Positions 24,395-36,449 of a stretch of DNA of 64,000 nucleotides are shown one piece after another. Source of the stretch: Liriodendron chinense (taxonomy: Eukaryota > Streptophyta > Magnoliopsida > Magnoliales > Magnoliaceae); the NCBI GenBank assembly GCA_003013855.2, contig ML058484.1:10775344-10839343 (forward strand), read 5' to 3'. The stretch's first letter is position 1. The number at the start of each line of letters is the position of its first letter. Both the position numbers and the translations under genes were made by a program. The notes beneath the pieces were generated by a model. The model was not told the origin of the DNA, made no database searches, and was given only the letters and a program-made list of their open reading frames with translations.

Positions 24395-27300
24395 TTAAGT
24401 TGAAAGGTTTGGCTGTAGGTGCTTGTTTAGCATTTTGAGGGGGATCCTTAAGCCAACTGCCTGACCAACAACCGATAGCCACGATAACAAGTATTGGTGG
24501 ACCACGACATCCTTAGTCGGCAACATGTGACCATGAAATAGAAGTTTCATCCAATCACCAGTTCCACATGGGTGCAATGTGAACCATGGCCGCTTCAAGT
24601 AGGGATGGTCCTGCCATCAACACACAGATCTTGAGTGGGTAACATGTAAATTCGACAACACACATTTACGTTATCTGATGCAGATATGGATTGTCCCACA
24701 CTAAGATTTTGGGAAACCCAATCTGCTGACATGTTTGTATAGCTATAGCATGTAAATACTAGAGCTTTGCTAGGCCCACATGCTGTACAATGCATACCAT
24801 CTAAACACCACCATATGTGCCAGCATGGCAGACTCTTGTAATATCCATAGCCATCCATTAGGTGCATCTAATTGTATAGATTGTTGTCCAAAAATAAAGC
24901 TTGTCTATTAAAAAAGTGGGCCACTGTGTTAGAAACAGGCGGACAGGTTACAAACCATGGCCTAACAAGTGGACTGACCTGGTTCTTGGGCTAGGGCATC
25001 TAGATAGTACCCCTTTGATGGATGGATCGGATCTGATCCCTGTGTGACATGCCAGTACACGCGTGGCCTGTACATGAGATGCCTTAAAGTATGTGTGGGC
25101 TTAACAACGCTCATAAATTCATAACACTAATATGGAATGAATAGCTTATAGAGAAAATAAGATTGATCAAAGAAATAAAAATAATAAACAATTCAAATCT
25201 TACTAACACTTTCTCAAGGCGCGCCTGCGAACAATAGCTCTAAAACTTGGTAACTTGACCTGAAACTCAGCCAAGTCAACTCGACTTAACGAGATTTCAA
25301 GCCGAATCACTAAGAAAACTTGATGATGATGAATGAGACTCAGTTCCAACTAGGCAAGACTCAAGGCAACACAACAGAGTCACTCACTGAGTTTTTTCCT
25401 AATAAAAAGGTTAAAGTGACGTATGAGGTTCGTATTCATGACCTTAAGGAGCACTTAAGTTTTCTACCAAGTACCAATGCACCATGTATTATGTTGCTGT
25501 CCATCATAGCTGCGTACTCGTAGCTTTTTTTTTACTAGTATCTGTAATTATGGTATGATGATTCTTAATTTAGCAAGACAAGTGAGTTCCAGCTTACACC
25601 AATGTTCAGCTTTCAGACTATTCTTTTGATTGGTTATGGATGAGTTGACGAGGCATTACATGATGAGGTATGGCATAGGTTTGATTGTGGAAAGGAGGGG
25701 GTAAACGCAAAGCTAGAACTTGGAGGGATGCTTAAGAATCTAAAGGTTTTAAATTCAGTTGGACTAAAACAGAGTGTATGGAATGCAGTTTTAGAAACAA
25801 TAGGAGTCAAAATGAGGAATTAGTTAAGATTGCTGGTCAACTAACCAAAATGACCATTTCGATACATTGGGTCGATAATTCATAAGAGCGGAGAGACTGA
25901 AAAAGTTGCTCATAGAATTAGAGCTGGGTGGATGAGGTGGAGATGTGCCTCTAGAGTTTTAAGAGAGCAGAGAGACTGAGAAAGATGTTGCTCATAGAAT
26001 TAGAGCTGGGTGGATGAGGTGGAGATGTGCCTCTAGAGTTTTAAGTGATCATCATATAACAATCAAACTGAAGGTAAGATTTTATAGGATAGCTATAAGA
26101 CAACTCATGCTTCATGGTGCACAATGTTGGAAAATCAAGGATCGACAAGTTCATAGGATGGGTGTAGCATAAATGACAGTGTTGCAATGGATAAGTGGCA
26201 AGATGAGGCATGGATGAATTATAAATGAATGCATTTGATGGTAGACTTGGGTGGTTTGGCCATCTGCAATGGAGATTAAGAATTGCACCGGTTAGTTTTC
26301 TTTAGTTAGAGAGAGAGAGGAGGGGGGTATAAAAAAGCAAAGGGAATGCCCCAGGGGGCATGGGTAGAGGGGCTAAGAAAAGATTTGATGACATATGGTT
26401 TAACCGAGGATATGGCCCTTTAGTAGAGAGGAATGGCAGAATAGGATTCACATAGCCAAACCCAATTAGTTGCGATAAGGCTTAGATGATGATGATGATG
26501 ATGCTTCTTAAATATTGAGTCAAGTCTTTGAGTTGCGACCCAACCCAGCTGGATATCACCTCGAGTCGAGCCAAGCTTTCAAGATTTTGAACCATGGTGC
26601 AAACAGGGCACAACTATCCAAAAAACAAGCCACTCATCAAGTGGGCCCCTCCATGGATGTGACTATATCCAAAAATCAAGCCGGACAGATGACCCTAACC
26701 ACAAATCTCGAGCAGTGGACATAGGCAGTTGGTCACAGCTTTTAATTGTCCATCCTTTACCTCAAAAGGGTCCACCATGAAACAGTGCTAATTCATCTTC
26801 AACCCACATGGCATACATGGAAGTCAATCTAGACCATCCAAATTGTTAGTCTCGTTGTTGGAGCATCGCCTGAAATCACACTGATTAGCAACTCTTGAGT
26901 CTCAACCAGGTGACACTGATGATTGAATTTGTACCACTAAACATTTTCTTTTCAACCATCCATTTGATAGCCATCAACAAGATGGTTAGGACTGTCCAAT
27001 AAGTGTGATTTTGAACATCTCCATCAGCAATGAGCCCACTATTTGGACAGTCTGGATTTGCTCACGTGTAGGTCTGTCGATGGATTGGCCTGGGACCAAG
27101 CAATATCAATTTTTTTAGCAAAGGCCTGACCCGAATAGTTCAAACTCCAGGCCAAAGCCACTGCAGGCCCAGCTCATTGACAACCCTATACATGCATGTC
27201 ATGTGTAAAATAGGCGAATCACTGTCATTTTGGAAATCATGAAAATGCACCTGGCAGTCTTGCTCTTCCCCAAATCCATTGGTTAGGATTTTATCTAAGC

Positions 27301-29442
27301 GGCCTGGCTTTGGATATGTCAAATTATCCACTCTTGATGAGAGGCTTGGAGCTCACCTGTGCTTTCCCTGTCCACATGCTGTAAGGAGTCATGAGTAACA
27401 TTAGCATTCCTCAAGATAGATAGTACCCAAAAAAAAAAAAAAAAAAACCAAAAAAAATAAACTACTCCCAGGAATGAGATTCAGCAATCTTGGTAAGTAA
27501 ATAAACATGCGATCCAGATATTGTTGATAGATGGATAAAAAGGATATTTGCCTCCTTGGCGTTCTTAATAAAAGTTGCATTACCAAAAAAAAAAAGAAAA
27601 AAAAGGATTCCTCTTGAGTCATGAACGTCCATTTCGATTTCTTGAGTATACTTGAGGAGTACGAAGGAAGGTCTTTCTCAATGTCATCCAATGCCAAAGG
27701 TTGTCCGTCAACATAGCAATTAGCCTGGGATGCACACTTCAGAAATATACCAAAATAGGTCGTGGATGAATCAATATGACAGAGACGTATACATACCACT
27801 TCGATATCCACGAAAGTATAGTATGGGGACCCGATAAGAACTACTGTACAATATATGGAAATCATAGATATGGGATTCTTGATTGTAGCTTTGAACCTAA
27901 AAAAAAGAGCAAGCCATGGTCAAGTCATCAACTGGAGATGATAAACAAATACGAGGTGTTCCTAGCAAACTCATATAGAAAAGCTGCAGAATTCAATCCA
28001 AATCACCCCAAATGGAAAGGAAAAAAGAATGATCTAACAAATCATCTAGTTTGGTCTAACTCTCTCTTACTTTCTTTGGTAACGAAGTTAAAATCATGTA
28101 AAACAACTGAAAGTGAGCTGGATAACTATACTTTTACCAATATGATCATCATCATCATTGCCACAAAATAACCCAATAGTTCCGTAGATTCTAATCAGAA
28201 TTAAAGAAATAAGTATACCTTGATGCAGGACCACCTGATCATCCAATGGGAGACCAAGAGTGGTCCCATTGATGGTTGATTTATTCATCCTAGCATCTTC
28301 ATTAAAGAATGGAAGTATGGGACTATTTGACCATCCAGATTGAAGATGTGGACCATCTAACCATCCAAATTGAAGACCTGGACCGCAACAAGGGTCCAGA
28401 TTGACTTGATCGACCATCTCGATCAGATAAGAGGTCCTGATGTGTATTATGGACCAAATCAATGGTCCGGTTTGACTGTGGAACCCAAAGATGCAGTGGC
28501 CTGCTTGATGACCCGGTTGGAACCCACATATCCGACCTTGAGAGTTTAAATAAGTACCTGATTTTTATGGACAATATTATGTTATATTTTGATTGAATAA
28601 AAACTAGTCTTGTGTTTCCTGAGATGGGATATAAGCCTCGGAGAGAGATTCTTCAGACGTAACAAAATTCTATTAGGAAAATCTTAATTTATCTATTTAT
28701 TATTTTGTTCACATCATTTGAATACCATTTATATTGTTTCAGTGTATTTTTATCCATGACGATACATTTTTTCTGCATGTTAAGCTGCTACAAACTAATA
28801 TTCAGATAATAATCACTTTCAATATTAACACACAGCCATAGAGACACATCCATGTCTCATGTCCTGTAGAAGTGCGGTCTGACATCAGATACATATTCTA
28901 AGTATTCTGTTAATAAAAGCAGACCATGGATAAACAATGCATACCAATGTCGCATCATCTAAAGGCTCTTCTTCCCCAACGTAACTTCCTTCAGCTTGAT
29001 GTTCCTGTAAAAGACAGTTATAACAAATCACAAAGTCACCTCTTTGTGCTCTCTCAGTAATTTCATATTGTACATCAGCAAGTCACTACAGATCTATGTA
29101 TTTCTACGGAATTGCTATGACCAACCTCATTAAACTTTAGAAGGTGAATGTTTTCAAGAGATAAATACCCGTCTTCCTGCCAAAAAGAAAAATAGAAAGT
29201 AGTAATTAGCATAAAATTAGTCATAGTTCCAATAGAGGACACGATTTCAGAATGGAACACTACATGCAGGGAGCCATGCCACTAACTTTTCGTGAATCAC
29301 CCCAAGGTAACCTCTGACATGGTATCCATGTCCATGGAGATATAGTAGAGTTGACCTCTTTCCATCTGTCAGAAAGCGTTTTGGCAGCTGAATGGAAGTC
29401 ATCCAGTGAAAGAGTTCCATCCCAAGTGCAGAATCCTTCCAT
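24395..29442 (-). CDS. ATG10: ATG10, E2-like enzyme of the ATG12-ATG5 conjugation pathway
   Basis: Autophagy E2-like enzyme that takes ATG12 from ATG7 as a thioester and joins it to ATG5 in the cytosol. Exons, in minus-strand order: 29442-29287 (start codon, MEGFCTWDGTLSLDDFHSAA), 29176-29126 (EDGYLSLENIHLL), 29004-28945 (EGSYVGEEEPLDD), 27896-27797 (YDFHILYSSSYRVPILYFRG), about 27708-27584 or -27611 (DGQPLALDDIEKDLP ... KWTFMTQE), 24610-24395 (HPYLKRPWFTLHPCGTGDWM ... SVVGQAVGLRIP, stop). The catalytic Cys lies in LHPCGT, as in the family. The product is about 226 or 235 residues; Arabidopsis ATG10 is about 225. Introns 1-3 are GT-AG. Intron 4 fits the frame only with a TG acceptor (27710-27709). 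Exon 5 lacks a GT at the expected end, where GAATCCTTT follows MTQE. The next GT, 27 bases on, would add ESFFFFFFL in frame. Intron 5, about 3 kb, contains RTE-LINE and MITE DNA. The gene is probably expressed, but it may be splice-impaired. Confidence 0.88.
24761..25112. mobile_element. MITE with AGAGCTTTGCTA ends, copy 1
   Basis: AGAGCTTTGCTAGGCCCACA at the left is mirrored by TGTGGGCTTAACAACGCTC at the right. A better-preserved copy lies at 30,998-31,373. This one sits in ATG10 intron 5. Confidence 0.6.
25640..26527 (+). mobile_element. RTE-type LINE, 3' part, inside ATG10 intron 5
   Basis: Broken plus-strand translation shows the C-terminal end of an RTE-class reverse-transcriptase protein: VKLKVRFYRIAIRQLMLHGA, then QCWKIKDRQVHRMG and VLQWISGKMR. 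The 3' end is a (GAT)n tail at about 26,487-26,503, typical of RTE elements. Stops and frameshifts make it dead. An internal tandem duplication of about 86 bp around 25,890-26,042 (GAGATGTGCCTCTAGAGTTT occurs twice) is shared with the inverted copy at 33.4-34.25 kb. Confidence 0.82.
28571..28940 (-). other. ATG10 intron 3, unique part
   Basis: AT-rich intron between exons ending at 28945 and starting at 27896. I see no transposon ends. The pair of minus-strand frames at 28094-28574 reads through intron DNA and has no recognised domain. Confidence 0.5.
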
Positions 29443-30009
29443 GGCGTATTTGATTTGTGATCAACAACCGCTGAAGATTTTGTGGACATACTGTCAGATG
29501 GCAAAATAATACAGCATTACTTAAATAGACAGAATATAACTAAAGCAAAAAGGATTCACCCCCATAAACTTTTGAATTTGCCCATAGCCGATTAGCCGTA
29601 AATCAAATCGAGAGTCAAAATACTTGTAGAGGAAGTAGTAATACATAAAGAAAATTGTAGTCATTACATTTTTACATTATAAAACTACTATTTTTACAGA
29701 AAGCCAAACAAACGATATAGCAAAATCATCATTGCAGTCAAATGTAAGAGATGTTACCACACAATTACAAGAGTAAATAATTATTACCCATTTAGAGCCA
29801 TTTACGGTTGTAATTGGAAAACCAAACAGGCCCTAAATCATCATAACCACTGATGTTGTCCAGATCATAGTTAGCAAAAAGCCACATAAGCACAAAAAAG
29901 GTACAGGCTTAGTTTTCGGTCAAAGATATGGGCACGCCCAAAAAAGTGAAGTGAGAAATCTGGGTTTAATATAGGTTGAAAAAAAGAAGAAAAAGAAGCA
30001 ATGTAGTAT
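29443..30009 (-). other. ATG10 upstream region
   Basis: The 5' flank of ATG10 on the minus strand. The start context ACGCCATGGAAG is good for a plant gene. No clear TATA box stands out. A sequence ending CCAAACAGGCCC at about 29,823-29,834 resembles a PIF/Harbinger MITE end but has no clear partner. Confidence 0.4.
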
Positions 30010-30012
30010 TAA

Positions 30013-30386
30013 GTGGTTGTTTGGATGGTGGTAAATGGGGTTAAATCATTTACTACTTGTGTTTGGATGCTCCAATTTGCTATTAAACCATTTACTACTT
30101 GTAAATTATTTAGTAGTAAAGCCCCCTTCTCATTTACTCACAAAAAGTTGAGATTTCATTTACTAGTAAATGAGGAGATGGTACCAGCTCTTTTTCTTTT
30201 TTTCCTTTTTTCTTTTTTTTAAAAAAATGAAAGCCTATAAAGCAGATTTCATTTATCATTTACAGGCTATCCAAACACTGTAAATGATTTACTTACAACT
30301 TAAAGCCAAACAGATTTACAGCCTTTAAGTGATTTACTAGTAAATCATTTACAACCTAAGTCGTTTACCACCATCCAAACAACCCC
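30013..30386. mobile_element. PIF/Harbinger-type MITE, 374 bp
   Basis: The inverted ends GTGGTTGTTTGGATGGTGG and CCACCATCCAAACAACCCC are flanked by TAA on both sides (30010-30012, 30387-30389). TWA target duplications and GTTTGGATG termini mark Harbinger-class MITEs. It lies about 570 bp upstream of ATG10. The 69-codon open frame inside is fortuitous. Confidence 0.85.
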
Positions 30387-30884
30387 TAAGTCTAAACTCA
30401 AGTTCATGGGAATGTATTGGGAGTTTTTGGGGCTAAGTCGGATGCAATGGCATGGGCTTCCATCTCAACTGCAATTGGCGACTCTGACCTCTTTTGTATA
30501 TCTTACGTTGCTTTGTAATTCTTTGGCCTTTTTTGGCCCGTTTGTTCAATAAAACCGTTACCTTTCTCAAAAAAGAAGAGAAAAAATACCTAAAGTTTCA
30601 TATAATTTGAAAGGCCAAAATCAAATTTCAATTGTAATTAACCGTTGCATTTCCCATTAATAAATCGTATAGTTTTAGTTGACTTAATTCTAGATATCCC
30701 ACGAACAAAACATAAGAAAGGAACCAGATGGTCGAAAACCATCAAAAGGAAGGGGTTCAAAAGACGAAATTACCTGGTGGCCCACAAAAAGGGTTGGTCG
30801 GATTAACCAATCAGATGGCAGAAAAACATCGAATGAATGAAAGGAATTTTCCAGGTCTGCTTCTGAAATTTGTGTGTAAATTGG

Positions 30885-30917
30885 GCGGGGGGGGGGGGGG
30901 AGGGGGGGGGTGTGGGG

Positions 30918-30953
<36 letters not shown>
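30885..30953. repeat. G-run and (GA)n microsatellite
   Basis: Two G-runs broken by single A or T bases lead into about 16 GA units. The long G tracts could form G-quadruplexes (inference). Confidence 0.9.
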
Positions 30954-30956
<3 letters not shown>

Positions 30957-30997
30957 TGGAATCGCACAAGATATCAGAGGCTTATATAGTTATATTA

Positions 30998-31373
30998 AGA
31001 GCTTTGCTAAGCCCACACACGTGTAGAAATTAGCTAATGTGCATGCCACCATATTATGCCAGTGGGGCACACAAGTGAAAAAATCCTAGCCATCCATCAT
31101 GTGTAATCACCCACTTCTGAAATACAAAGCTGGTCTACTGAGTAGGTGTGTAATGATATTAGAAATAAGCGGAAACTTCGCCTATTTTTCAATTAATAGA
31201 GGGCCATCTGATGAGTGGACAGGCCTCAGATTCTTGTGACTCCGAACGTACATAGTTGTACCTTCCCTTCTTATCGATGGATTGGATATCACCACACCTT
31301 CATGCCACATTTGCATATGTCATGTCCTGTTCATTTGCTCAATTGTACACACGTATAGGTTTAGCAAAGCTCT
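30998..31373. mobile_element. MITE with AGAGCTTTGCTAA ends, copy 2, 376 bp
   Basis: AGAGCTTTGCTAAGCCCACA at the left and TTTAGCAAAGCTCT at the right form terminal inverted repeats, with further inner complementarity (ACACACGTGTA against TACACACGT). The target duplication is unclear. Same family as 24,761-25,112. Confidence 0.75.
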
Positions 31374-32232
31374 AGCTAATCAGATGCTTGCCATTACATC
31401 CCCACGTATTGCTTTTCTTAGCCGTTGAATCTGGGGTCCATGCTTCAATGGATCAAAACCATGTATATGATACGCCTCATTGAGGATGCAGGTCCTGGAA
31501 GAAAAAAAAAATTGGAAGAATCCAAAGGACGGTCCATATTCCAAGGAAAAGATTTAAAATGACTTCCAAGAGTACGCAGGGAAATTCATCATATAGATCA
31601 TAGAATCATGGCCCCAAATCCAACGGCTAACGAAAAAGCAAAATAGTTTATGATGTGTTGTAGCAAAAGTTACAATTACACATGGTATACATGAAAAAAT
31701 GATAGTGGACTATCAGTCGGATATTCACTGGCCCCACTTGAACAATGCACATGCATGGCCAAACCTAATTAGCAGATTGGCATGCTTTTTAAGCAAGAGT
31801 TTGTTCATGGTGGGTCGAACATGCTGAGCATCTTGTATTCCACACACATGCCTACATGGGCACCTGAGATGTAAACAACTAAATTTTTACAGGTCCATCT
31901 TCGCTTCATTTTTTTTTAAAAGAAAATATTACAGTTTTCTATGCCATTAATTCTTGAAAGCTGATACCTACAGCTATTTGTAAGCTAACTTAATATCCAA
32001 TATTTTTTCAATAGCATTTTATCTTAAAAATATTGAATCCTTTGGGGGGATGAAGTGGGGGAAAAAAGGCATAAAAGATTGGGTTGAGTTCCACCATAAG
32101 GTCGCGATGGAGGGCACCCCTTTAATGGTTTAACTTCCATGAGATCCAAAACCGTCAAACAAAAAAATAAAATAAAAAATGAAGTAGCTATCTCATTTTA
32201 ACCATTGAACCCAAAAACCATGATCATTAAAG
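31374..32232. other. Intergenic DNA without recognised gene
   Basis: AT-rich, with no open frame of note and no paired termini that I could see. Confidence 0.5.
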
Positions 32233-32790
32233 GGCGTGGATTAGTACTAGCCCCACCAGACATAGATAGACACAGGAGGTCAAGTTAAGGACTTTGTGGA
32301 ACCCATTGTAAGCTATATGTTCTATCCACACCATCCATATATTTTTAAAGATCATTTTAAGGCATGTGACCAAAAAGGAGGCACTCAAAGGCTCAAGTGG
32401 ACCACGCCACATAAAGTAGTGGGGATTCAACCCTTACTATTGAAAACATCCAAGGGCCCAGCGTAATGTTTATTTGACATTCGACTTGTTCATAAGGTCA
32501 CAGATGAAGGGAAAACAAAAATATCAGCTTGATCCAAAACCTCTGTGGACCCTAAGAAGTTTCAACGGTGGCCTTAAATCCTCACTGTTTCATGTGTTGT
32601 GGCCCACTTGAACCTTCGATCTACCTCCTTTTTGGGCTCATGTCCTTATATGATCTTTTAAAATAGATAGACAACATGGATAAAACATATAGATCATGCT
32701 AGGGCCCATATAGTCCCTGACATGATCGTCCATCTCTAGATGCGTCCTGGTGGGGTAGTACCCAATCCACACCCCACCAATCCTACGGAT
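32233..32790. mobile_element. Foldback element, family FB (full copy)
   Basis: GGGCGTGGATTAGTACTAGC at the left is answered by a diverged end GGTGGGGTAGTACCCAATCC at the right. Between them, the ATGTTCTATCCACACCATCC block mirrors GACAACATGGATAAAACATA, and the GCTCAAGTGGACCACGCCAC block mirrors TGTTGTGGCCCACTTGAACC. Confidence 0.7.
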
Positions 32791-32794
32791 TGGG

Positions 32795-33060
32795 AAGCGG
32801 ATTGCATCCTTCCACTACCCGGACAAGGGTAGGGCTGTGTGGGGCCCACCATGATGTAAGGGTTTCATCCATGCCGTCCATCCATATTTACGTATCATTT
32901 TAGGGTATCAACCAAAAAATGAGACAGAACACAAGCTTAAGTGGACCACAAAATAGGGTTTGAACGCTTACCATTAAAAAGTTCTTGGGAGCTGCAGAAG
33001 TTTCGGATCAATCTGATATTTGTGTTTTCACTTCATCCATCCAGGTCTACACAAATCATC
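32795..33060. mobile_element. Foldback element, family FB (left half only)
   Basis: The left arm GTGTGGGGCCCACCATGATG ... GCCGTCCATCC ... AAGTGGACCACAAAATAGGG reaches the family centre (CTTCATCCATCCAGGTCTAC). It then passes straight into block A of the inverted duplication, with no right arm. Confidence 0.65.
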
Positions 33061-33405
33061 AACGGATTTAAAAGGGAAAAAATGAAGACACCTTCATTTT
33101 TTTCATGCTCTTCACAAGTTAGTGTGATTTGATTGTGGTTATCTCACTAGTTAACTTGTATTGTTGGTGGAAATTGCAATTACAATGTTTTAGAAAATCT
33201 AGATTTCTCCATGTATATTGTAGTGATGATGATCAGCTCAATAACCATTTGGATAGTGGGAGAGAAGGAGACAGATTGTATTTAGTGTTTGCCATATATT
33301 AGCTGATATTATTGGGTATCACACCACAACGGATACAAAACACCACTGAAATACATCCATTTCAGCATATCGACGATGGTATCGGGATATATTGTATTTA
33401 AGACT
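33042..33405. repeat. Inverted copy of block A (24,020-24,391)
   Basis: Reverse complement of 24,020-24,391 with a few mismatches. It is joined at about 33,405 directly to the RTE tail copy, an arrangement not present at 24-26 kb, where ATG10 exon 6 and 1.4 kb of intron separate the two blocks. Confidence 0.85.
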
Positions 33406-33605
33406 TGACTAAATATTTAAGAAGCATCATCATCATCATCATCATCATCTAAGCCTTATCACAACTAATTGGGTTTGGCTATGTGAATCCTATTCTGCCA
33501 TTCCTCTCTACTAAAGGGCCATATCCTCGGTTAAACCATATGTCATCAAATCTTTTGTTAGCCCCTCTAACCATGTCCCCTGGGGCATTCCCTTTGCTTT
33601 TTTAT

Positions 33606-33651
<46 letters not shown>

Positions 33652-33652
33652 A

Positions 33653-33691
<39 letters not shown>

Positions 33692-34253
33692 ACTAAAGAT
33701 AAGTAGCTGGTGCAATTTCTAATCTCTATTGCAGATGGCCAAACCATCCAAGTCCACCATCAAATGCATTCATTTATAATTCATCCATGCCTCATCTTGC
33801 CACTTATCCATTGCAACAACCTCATTTATGCTACACCCATCCTATGAACTTGTCGATCCTTGATTGTCCAACATTGTGCACCATGAAGCATGAGTTGTCT
33901 TATAGATATCCTATAAAATCTTACCTTCAGTTGATTGTTATACGATGATCACTTAAAACTCTAGAGGCACATCTCCACCTCATCCACCCAGCTCTAATTC
34001 TATGAGCAACATCTTTCTCAGTCTCTCCGCTCTCTTAAAACTCTAGAGGCACATCTCCGCCTCATCCACCCAGCTCTAATTCTTTGAGCAACTTTTTCAG
34101 TCTCTCCGCTCTTATGAATTATCGACCCAATGTATCGAAATGGTTATTTTGGTTAGTTGGCCAGCAATCTTAACTAATTCCTCATTTTGACTCCTAGTGT
34201 TTCTAAAACTGCATTCCATACACTCTGTTTTAGTCCAACTGAATTTAAAACCT
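33406..34253 (-). mobile_element. RTE-type LINE, 3' part, inverted copy of 25,745-26,527
   Basis: Reverse complement of the ATG10-intron LINE, including the (GAT)n tail (here CATCATC at about 33,425) and the internal 86-bp tandem duplication (at 33,957-34,110). A C-run, CA and CT microsatellite at 33,607-33,691 replaces the short GA/G tract of the other copy. Shared breaks show both copies derive from one already-decayed element. Confidence 0.85.
33607..33691. repeat. Compound C-run/(CA)n/(CT)n microsatellite
   Basis: About 31 C, 8 CA and then about 18 CT units, expanded within the inverted LINE copy. Confidence 0.92.
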
Positions 34254-34745
34254 CCTATCGGCCGATTTTATCGGTATCGCGGCCCAGCGATACGAAACTC
34301 CCACAAATTCGAAAAAAATAAAGAAAAATTGATAAACTCCTGTGTATCGTGCGATATATCGCAAAATATCGGCCGACATCGCATGATATTCTCTGGTATT
34401 GCGGATGTTCACTCGATTTTATAGGGAAAAAACAGAAAGAAAAAAAAAAAATCTCTTACCTTTATAATCTTCCTGACGCAATCGCTTTCCACTGGATTTG
34501 GCTGGATCATGTAAGAAAATCTCTCAAAACCTTTTTTTTTTCTTCCAAGATAATTAATTTGGGGGGAAACCATATTTCCGCCGAGGATGATAGGATTTGG
34601 GTTGTAGGATTTGCAAGAAAGGTTGTGATGTGCGGCGAGAATTTGACGGAGAAGAGAGTCGAAAGACTCTCGAACTCTCTCTCGGTTTCTTAAGGGCGGG
34701 AGCGGATTAGCTGTTACGCGGTTGAGAGCTTAGTGGGTGTTAACC
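34254..34745. other. TATCG-rich patch and gene-like scrap
   Basis: 34,255-34,400 is dense in TATCG and CGATA motifs, like 24.0-24.1 and 50.75-51.58 kb. 34,440-34,720 is a less AT-rich stretch that could be an old gene fragment, but no protein is recognisable in any frame. Confidence 0.4.
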
Positions 34746-34759
34746 TTACCGTGTGGGGA

Positions 34760-35266
34760 ATCGGATTGCGTGCGGAGTAAACTCACTTGGGCCCACCTAG
34801 AATGTTTGTGGTTTATCTATTCCGTCCATATGTTTTTCCAGCTCATTTTAGTTGTTAAGCCCAAAATTTAAGCATATCCAAATCTCAAGTAGACCATGCC
34901 ACGGGAAACAGTGCGAATAATGATTTACACCGTTGAAACCTTCCCCGGCCCTACAGTGATGTTTATTTGTCATCCAACCTGTTCATAAGATCAAATGGAT
35001 ATGGATGAAGGGAAAACACAAATATCAGCTTGATCCAAAACTTCTGTGTCCTCCGAGAATTTTTCAATGGTAAACATTTAGTTCACACTTTTCTTATGGT
35101 GTGGTCCACTTTAGATATTGATATGCTTCATTTTTTGGCACCATATCTAAAATTTTCTATCAAGATGGATGGACGGAGTGGATAAAATACATAAATTATT
35201 GTGGGCCCCACAGAGTTTACTCCGCACGCTAGCGTGCGGAGTTACTCAGGACGCAATCCGCTTCCA
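34760..35266. mobile_element. Foldback element, family FB (full copy)
   Basis: The ends GGATTGCGTGCGGAGTAAAC and GTTTACTCCGCACGCTAGCG are inverted; the right end then repeats GTGCGGAGTTACTCAGGACG. The arms are about 240 bp around a centre containing AACCTGTTCATAAGATC. Confidence 0.85.
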
Positions 35267-35907
35267 CCGTGTGGGGCCCATATTAATGAATGTGTTTCAT
35301 ATGCACGCAGCTCATCTGTTTTTTTCCGATTATTTAAGTTCATTATACCAAAAGTTAAGCAGATCCAAATCTCTGATGGGCATGGGGAAGTTTTTAATGA
35401 TGAGAGTTCCATCATCACTGTTTCATGTGGTGTAGTCCACCTGATATTTCGATGGGATTTTTACTGCAATATGCTTGAGTTGCGGCAATTTTTACTAAAA
35501 GTTCAATTTCTCATCTAATTCATCCTTTTTAACATTTTGAAGAGAAATTGAAAATTTATGGTAGAAAATGCCCATCCGATCCCTTGTTCACTATGAAATC
35601 CCTTTGAGCACATGTGGTTAGAGGGGCATTCTTGACTGTAAAATTTTTAATTTCTAATCAAAAGGCACAGAAAAGATGAGCGAGACAAGAAATTAAACTT
35701 TTAGTAAAATCATCAAGGTGGGCCCTATGGTAAGGTTCACGCACTAAGCTATTACTCGGGTAACACCTAATCTGCTCTTAAGTAGAGGGGATTATTAATG
35801 CACTAGACTCCAGATGTGGTTATTTTTACAAAAAGTTCAATTTCTTGAAAAAATTATATTTTTTAGCCTTTCCATGAAAAATTGCAAAACTGTCTGTCCA
35901 AAATGCC

Positions 35908-36417
35908 CCTGCATACGTCCATGAGAAGGGGAAGCCCTCTTGGGCGTGGACAGGTGGTCCACTCGTGGGACCCACCCCGATACATATGTTTCATCCACAT
36001 CGTCCATCTATTTGGAGAGAGAATTTTAGGGGGATGAGCCAAAGAATGAAGCATATCCAAAGCTCAAGTGGACCTCACCTAAGAAAACGGTGGGGATTAA
36101 TGTCCTACCATTAAAAACTTTTTGGGGGTCATGGGAGTTTTTGGTCAAGTTGATATTTGTGTTTTCCCATCTTCCATATCTGTATGAACTTGTGAACAGG
36201 TTAGATCTTAAATAAACATCATGGTGGGCCCTTACAAGGTTTCAACGGTCACATCACTGTCCCCACTGTTTTCTTTGGTGGGGTCCACTTGAGAATTGGA
36301 GTTGTATCGTTCTTTAGATAATGCCCTAAAATGACCTCTTTAAATGGATGGACGGTGTGGATACAACAAATACATCACGATGGGCCCACAGAAGTTGGTG
36401 ACGTCACTCAGTAGGGC
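35908..36417. mobile_element. Foldback element, family FB (full copy)
   Basis: The left terminus GGGAAGCCCTCTTGGGCGTGG and right terminus AGTTGGTGACGTCACTCAGT differ outside the shared arms. The inner blocks (ATCGTCCATC against GATGGACGGTG; CAAGTGGACCTCACC against GGTGGGGTCCACTTG) are inverted. The unit at 39,525-40,030 has the same termini in reverse order, so it is an inverted relative of this one. Confidence 0.82.
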
Positions 36418-36449
36418 GGAAGGGTGCGACTTGGCTGTGCCCCGGCAAC

